From Clostridia bacterium (GTDB taxonomy: Bacteria; Bacillota; Clostridia; UMGS1810), in NCBI GenBank assembly GCA_016293435.1, contig JAEDEG010000096.1:1-10165 (forward strand): a stretch of 10,165 nt of DNA. The letters are read 5' to 3'. Positions 6,444 through 10,165 of the stretch are shown here, piece after piece; within the stretch, counting starts at the first letter, position 1; every line of letters starts with the position of its first letter. The translations under genes were made by a program, and so were the position numbers. Below the pieces are notes generated by a model. It did no database searches and was not told where the DNA came from. It was given only the letters and a program-made list of their open reading frames with translations.

Positions 6444-6563
6444 TATAACTAAATTAAGATGTCCCCCGCCTCTATAGGCGGCGGGTGACATTTAATTTTT
6501 TCAGTGGGAGTTCAATCTCCCACTGAAAACGTTGAATGACGCGGCTTTGCCGCTTATTGAATT
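6444..6563 (-). repeat. Structured repeat, copy B (120 bp), inverted partner of copy A at 2017-2135
   Basis: Its reverse complement equals copy A except for one substitution (6519) and one extra base in a C run (6463-6467). All three hairpins are intact, and the middle 13-bp stem is perfect here (TTTTCAGTGGGAG against CTCCCACTGAAAA). It sits in the divergent control region between the decarboxylase operon and the symporter gene. In both copies the GC-rich hairpin end faces the decarboxylase operon, so the operon is enclosed in mirror-image fashion. Confidence 0.85.
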
Positions 6564-6576
6564 AATTTTGTATAAT
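6547..6576 (+). promoter_or_regulatory. Candidate symporter-operon promoter using repeat copy B as its -35 region
   Basis: A perfect TATAAT at 6571-6576 lies 18 bases after TTGCCG (6547-6552). The -35 hexamer falls in the GCGGC hairpin of repeat copy B, and the -10 lies 7 bases outside the repeat. The leader would run about 105 bases to the ATG at 6690. Nothing better was found in 6564-6689. Confidence 0.4.
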
Positions 6577-6689
6577 AAAATTATTTGTGTATTTGTATTG
6601 TTATATACAATCAGCTATTGAATTTTTATTAGTTTTGTGGTACCATAAGCTTTGCAATGATTAATTTTAATCTGTGGAGGATAAGATTT

Positions 6690-8105
6690 ATGAAAAGAGA
6701 AAGCTTTGGCTCAAGGCTGGGATTTATTCTCATTTCTGCCGGCTGTGCAATAGGCCTCGGCAATGTGTGGCGTTTTCCGTATATTGTAGGTCAGTATGGC
6801 GGTGCGGCGTTTATAATTATCTACCTTTTGTTTCTTTTGATATTCGGAATTCCGATTATGGCAATGGAATTTTCGGTTGGAAGAGCCAGCCGCATGAGTG
6901 TTGCAAGCTCGTTTAAGGCACTTGAACCTAAGGGCACCAAGTGGCACTGGTTCGGAATTATCGGTATGATTGGCAATTACCTTCTTATGATGTTTTACAC
7001 CACTGTGAGCGGGTGGATGATGGCTTATCTCATCAAATCTGCCAAAGGTGATTTTGATGGTATGACATCTGACGGTGTAAGCGCTCAGTTTGCATCACTG
7101 ATTGCCAACCCGACCGCCGTTGTGGGATTTATGATTGCAGTTGTTGTTATCGGATTTATAATCTGCTCTATGGGTTTGAAAAACGGAGTTGAAAAAATAA
7201 CAAAGGGAATGATGGCGGCACTTCTTGCCATTATTGCTCTATTGGCAGTAAGAGCCGTAACTCTTCCCGGAGCAAGCGAGGGACTTAAATATTATCTTGT
7301 GCCCGATTTTGAAAGAATGACAAGCCACAATATGGGGGAAGTAATTTTTGCCGCTTTGGGTCAGGCCTTCTTCACTCTGTCTATCGGTATAGGTTCTATG
7401 GCAATTTTCGGAACATATATAGGCAAAGAGCGGCGCCTTCTGGGCGAAACCATATCAATTGCAGTTCTCGATACCTTTGTGGCATTTGTGGCAGGTCTTA
7501 TAATAATCCCCTCCTGTTCTGCCTATAATATAGGATACTCTCAGGGGCCAAGCCTTATTTTTGAAACCTTGCCCAATGTATTCAATTCGATGCCCGGCGG
7601 AAGAATATGGGGTTCGCTGTTTTTTCTGTTTATGGTATTTTCGGCAATGTCCACCATTGTTGCCGTATTTGAGAATATAGTTTCATTTGCTATGGATTTG
7701 TGGAATTTGGAAAGAAAAAAAGCATGCTATATCAACATAGTAATTGTTATCATTCTTTCTATCCCCTGTGCTCTCGGCTTTAGCCTGCTTTCATGGATTG
7801 AACCTCTTGGAAAGGGCTCAACAATTCTTGACCTTGAAGACTTTATTGTCAGCACCAATCTGCTCCCGCTTGGTTCTATAGTATATGTGTGCTTTTGCAC
7901 TTGGAACAAAAAGGGCTGGGGCTGGAACAACTTCATTACAGAGGTCAACACCGGCAAGGGCATCAAATATCCCATGAAGCTGTATTTTTATGCAAAGTAT
8001 ATTATGCCCGTAATACTTTTGGTGTTTTGGGTACACGGCTATATATCAAAGTTTGCGCCGTCGCTCTACACCGATATTTTCAATTGGTTTAAATCGATTG
8101 CATAA
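6690..8105 (+). CDS. Neurotransmitter:sodium symporter family (NSS/SLC6, LeuT-fold) transporter
   Basis: Inner-membrane Na+-coupled uptake of an amino acid or related amine. The protein has 471 residues and about 11 helices by eye, the usual bacterial form. Helix 1 carries the hallmark AIGLGNVWRFPY (residues 20-31), where the chain unwinds to bind Na+ and substrate. Helix 6 has GQAFFTLSIG (224-233). Helix 7 has a conserved Asp (D261, in VLDTFVA) at the place of a Na1-site ligand, as in tryptophan-transporter-like members. Helix 8 has adjacent Ser-Thr (321-322, SAMSTIVAVFE) aligned with the LeuT Na2 site. The substrate cannot be assigned. The frame is open from 6657, but GGAGG at 6676-6680 sits 9 bases before the ATG at 6690, which begins the normal N-terminus MKRESFGSRLG. 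It is divergent from the Na+-exporting decarboxylase and is followed 15 bases later by the next gene. Confidence 0.95.
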   Translation: MKRESFGSRLGFILISAGCAIGLGNVWRFPYIVGQYGGAAFIIIYLLFLLIFGIPIMAMEFSVGRASRMSVASSFKALEPKGTKWHWFGIIGMIGNYLLMMFYTTVSGWMMAYLIKSAKGDFDGMTSDGVSAQFASLIANPTAVVGFMIAVVVIGFIICSMGLKNGVEKITKGMMAALLAIIALLAVRAVTLPGASEGLKYYLVPDFERMTSHNMGEVIFAALGQAFFTLSIGIGSMAIFGTYIGKERRLLGETISIAVLDTFVAFVAGLIIIPSCSAYNIGYSQGPSLIFETLPNVFNSMPGGRIWGSLFFLFMVFSAMSTIVAVFENIVSFAMDLWNLERKKACYINIVIVIILSIPCALGFSLLSWIEPLGKGSTILDLEDFIVSTNLLPLGSIVYVCFCTWNKKGWGWNNFITEVNTGKGIKYPMKLYFYAKYIMPVILLVFWVHGYISKFAPSLYTDIFNWFKSIA

Positions 8106-8120
8106 TGGAGGTAAGCTTAT

Positions 8121-9419
8121 ATGAATACAAATACGAATCAAATTAGTAAAGCGGAGTCAAATGCTCCCGAAAACAAAGTTTACAAAGTTGACGCATCTCA
8201 AGGCAGCATCTGTGTACCCCAAAGGTGTACATGCTGCATGAAAAAAACCGATACTTTCGAGAAGATATATGCGATTTCAGGCATACAAAGGCTGTTTGGC
8301 AAAAAAAGTGCTGCGTCTTTTGATATGCCGCTTTGCCCCCAATGCCTTGAAATCAGGCGGCATCACCGCACTCAGGTAATTGTGATGAGTGCTCTGAGCG
8401 TTGTCATCTCTTATCTGGCATTTATCGCGGCAAATATATATGCAAAAAACCCCATTCCGTTTATAGCGGCTTTCGCGGTATTTGCCATAGTTTTTGCGGC
8501 ATGCTTTTGTCTCAGAAAGACCGCAGACATCGAAAATGCCTCCACAAGAGGGCACAGTATCAAGATAAAATCCGAGTCTGATCAAACACTGAGCTTTATT
8601 TTTACAAACAAAGAATATGCCGAAGAATTTCATAATGCCAATGCAGATTCATCGGCTCCGGAATCCATAGACAAAAAAAGCAACAAACAAGTCTCAAGCT
8701 ATTTTGGCTCGGTTTCATCACCGGGGGCAATACTTATTGTTTGTATTGTGGTTATCGCTCTTTTGTGTGTGTATACAATGCCGATTTTGAAATCTCTTGT
8801 CAACACCTCCACCGTAGCGGGTCTGTCTCCTACAGAGGCTGCAAACAAAAACAACGAGGCCGTGGATTTTGAAGTGTCAAAAAGTAAAAGTACAAAAACA
8901 GAAGCTGAAAAAGAAAACGAAACAAAACCTGCTAAATCGGAGGAGCCGATCAATACAGACAACTCAACCGATGCCAAAGATGAAGCTATATCAGAATCCG
9001 AAAGCACGCCCGACAAAACACCTGAACAGAGCAGCACCGAAACTGCCAATATGCCGGATGCGGGAGGCGCAATTCCCTATACAGCCGGTCTAACGGCAGA
9101 CACACTTGTATATGCCGATGTAACCTCCATAGTTCCCTCAATGTCGCTGTCTTTTGGCGAGGCAGGCACATGGGCTGTGTGCAAATGCACAACGGTCGGC
9201 GGCAGTACTGTATATATCTGTATTCCCGAAAATGATTACATATCTATGATAGACAACACCGCAAAGCTTGATGACACAAACAACGCAAAATTTAAAATTG
9301 TAAAATATAATCCTGCAAAGCGCTTTATCGGAAAAACCGCGGTTGCCGAAAACGTGTGCAAGGGTCTGGCGGAAGCCATCGGAAGCGACACCGTTATTGA
9401 TTTTGAAAAAATGATCTGA
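8121..9419 (+). CDS. Membrane protein of unknown function with zinc-ribbon-like N-terminus
   Basis: Not recognised as any named family. It has 432 residues in clear blocks: a cysteine cluster CTCC (36-39) paired with CPQC (72-75), spaced like a zinc ribbon; two close transmembrane helices (about 85-105 and 111-131); a soluble segment (about 132-200) with the stretch SIKIKSESDQTLSFIFTNKEYA; a third helix (about 202-224); a highly charged Lys/Glu/Ser/Thr low-complexity linker (about 240-312); and a C-terminal domain (about 318-432) with two cysteines (354 and 356). With the zinc ribbon inside the cell, the linker and last domain would be outside. GGAGG lies 9 bases before the ATG. It starts 15 bases after the symporter stop with no promoter between, so the two are almost surely cotranscribed. 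No clear terminator follows. A stress-sensing or transporter-associated role is possible but is guesswork. Confidence 0.85.
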   Translation: MNTNTNQISKAESNAPENKVYKVDASQGSICVPQRCTCCMKKTDTFEKIYAISGIQRLFGKKSAASFDMPLCPQCLEIRRHHRTQVIVMSALSVVISYLAFIAANIYAKNPIPFIAAFAVFAIVFAACFCLRKTADIENASTRGHSIKIKSESDQTLSFIFTNKEYAEEFHNANADSSAPESIDKKSNKQVSSYFGSVSSPGAILIVCIVVIALLCVYTMPILKSLVNTSTVAGLSPTEAANKNNEAVDFEVSKSKSTKTEAEKENETKPAKSEEPINTDNSTDAKDEAISESESTPDKTPEQSSTETANMPDAGGAIPYTAGLTADTLVYADVTSIVPSMSLSFGEAGTWAVCKCTTVGGSTVYICIPENDYISMIDNTAKLDDTNNAKFKIVKYNPAKRFIGKTAVAENVCKGLAEAIGSDTVIDFEKMI

Positions 9420-9450
9420 TATAAAAATTTTGTATACAGGCTATGCGGTG

Positions 9451-9479
9451 TTGATTTTGGTAAAAAAATGTGGTATAAT
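9451..9479 (+). promoter_or_regulatory. Promoter of tcdA
   Basis: TTGATT (9451-9456), a 17-base spacer and a perfect TATAAT (9474-9479). The -10 is duplicated as a tandem TGGTATAAT-TGGTATAAT, with the second TATAAT at 9483-9488. Transcription would start near 9486-9495, leaving a leader of about 75 bases that contains the hairpin at 9508-9537. Confidence 0.6.
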
Positions 9480-9507
9480 TGGTATAATAATCAGTTGTAT
9501 AAAATCT

Positions 9508-9537
9508 CTCAGACAGATGCGTCTGTATCTGACTGAG
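9508..9537 (+). promoter_or_regulatory. Hairpin in the tcdA leader
   Basis: An outer stem CTCAG/CTGAG encloses an inner stem ACAGA-TGCG-TCTGT (9513-9526). An alternative pairing uses TCAGA with TCTGA, so two mutually exclusive folds are possible. There is no U run close enough for a normal terminator (TATTATTTT follows only after an AGGTA gap). It may affect translation or be a weak attenuator. Confidence 0.35.
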
Positions 9538-9566
9538 GTATATTATTTTCCAATGTGGTGAATTTA

Positions 9567-10165
9567 ATGAATGAAAGTTTTTCACGAGCAGAAATTATGC
9601 TGGGTCATGACGCACTTCAAAAGCTGCGCGGCTCCACCGTTGCAATATTCGGTGTGGGCGGGGTCGGCGGCGGAGCGGTAGAGGCTCTGGCAAGATGCGG
9701 CATAGGTCATCTGGTGCTTGTAGACTCCGACCATGTATCGGAATCTAATATCAACAGACAGCTTATTGCACTCAATTCAACAATTGGCAAGCCAAAGGTT
9801 GAAGCCGCTGCAGAGCGAATCAGAGATATTTGCCCCGAAATCCGCGTTACGGCAATTAAGTGTTTTTATCTGCCCGAAACTGCATCGGAGTTTGATTTTT
9901 CGCAGTATGACTATGTTGTGGATGCAGTCGATACAGTTTCTGCCAAAACAGACATAATAGTACGGTGCAATGAGCTGGGTATTCCCGTTATTTCTGCAAT
10001 GGGAGCCGGCAATAAGCTTGACCCGACAGCATTCAGAGTGACCGATATCTACAAGACCAAGGTATGTCCTCTGGCTCGCGCAATGCGAACAGCTCTCAAA
10101 AAAAGAGGTGTTGCTTCGCTAAAATGCGTGTATTCGGAAGAAGCTCCCAGAATGAGCAAAGCCCC
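9567..10165 (+). CDS. tcdA: tRNA threonylcarbamoyladenosine dehydratase (TcdA/CsdL), cut off at the right edge
   Basis: E1/ThiF-fold ATP-dependent enzyme that cyclises t6A37 of tRNA to ct6A in the cytoplasm. The first 199 codons are present and the frame is still open at the window end; the family is usually about 230-270 residues. The N-terminus reads MNESFSRAEIMLGHDAL. The nucleotide loop GVGGVGG follows at about residues 29-35, then DSDHVSESNINRQ with the ATP-site Asp, Asn and Arg-Gln, then VVDAVDT, and finally the TcdA-typical SAMGAGNKLDP with a following VTDIYKTKVCPLARAMR. These separate it from ThiF, MoeB and HesA, which carry different C-terminal halves. The start is the ATG at 9567, behind a weak GTGGTGA site. 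It has its own promoter at 9451-9479 and is independent of the gene before it. Confidence 0.92.
   Translation, partial: MNESFSRAEIMLGHDALQKLRGSTVAIFGVGGVGGGAVEALARCGIGHLVLVDSDHVSESNINRQLIALNSTIGKPKVEAAAERIRDICPEIRVTAIKCFYLPETASEFDFSQYDYVVDAVDTVSAKTDIIVRCNELGIPVISAMGAGNKLDPTAFRVTDIYKTKVCPLARAMRTALKKRGVASLKCVYSEEAPRMSKA

Noticed and set aside
2017..6563. Composite transposon made of the two repeats and the decarboxylase operon
   Set aside because: There is no transposase in or near the segment, the repeats have no terminal inverted repeats of their own, and no flanking target duplication was found. Only the repeat pair itself is supported.
9394..9585. Minus-strand open frame of 63 codons between the unknown membrane protein and tcdA
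   Set aside because: It overlaps the tcdA promoter and start, has no ribosome-binding site and has the low-complexity composition expected of AT-rich intergenic DNA.

Overview
The window looks like a chromosomal segment of an anaerobic, low-to-moderate GC Firmicute, most likely a gut-type Clostridia. This is judged from strong GGAGG ribosome-binding sites, AT-rich intergenic DNA with TTGACA/TATAAT promoters, an Hsp33-HAD gene pair, a biotin-dependent Na+-pumping decarboxylase and a bacterial SLC6-type Na+ symporter. The species cannot be named from sequence alone. There is no transposase, integrase, phage gene, CRISPR array or toxin-antitoxin pair.

Layout, left to right. (1) Bases 1-321 have no protein gene. 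On the minus strand they hold a strong promoter followed by a boxA-like leader that runs off the left edge. This is the pattern of an rRNA operon starting just outside the window. A bidirectional terminator lies at 268-311. (2) Bases 322-1906 (minus) hold hslO (Hsp33, redox chaperone) overlapping a Gph-like HAD phosphatase, with a promoter at 1944-1972. (3) Bases 1907-2287 have no protein gene and hold that promoter, copy A of a structured repeat and two hairpins. (4) Bases 2288-6253 (minus) hold a four-gene operon in the order gamma - biotin carrier - beta - alpha, a complete Na+-translocating oxaloacetate decarboxylase. The beta subunit has an unusual secreted N-terminal domain of about 200 residues. 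(5) Bases 6254-6689 are a divergent control region with a candidate decarboxylase promoter, a perfect palindrome, copy B of the repeat in inverted orientation and a candidate symporter promoter. (6) Bases 6690-9419 (plus) hold an NSS/SLC6-family transporter followed 15 bases later by a membrane protein of unknown function with a zinc-ribbon-like N-terminus. (7) From 9567 to the right edge (plus) lies the first 199 codons of tcdA (tRNA t6A dehydratase), behind its own promoter and a hairpin leader.

How the genes fit together: the decarboxylase uses the free energy of oxaloacetate decarboxylation to export Na+, and the divergent NSS transporter would spend that Na+ gradient on uptake of an amino acid or related amine. 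The two units thus form a plausible Na+ cycle. The most notable non-coding observation is a 119/120-bp multi-hairpin repeat, nearly identical in two inverted copies, that exactly brackets the decarboxylase operon. The least understood protein is the zinc-ribbon/three-helix membrane protein cotranscribed with the symporter.
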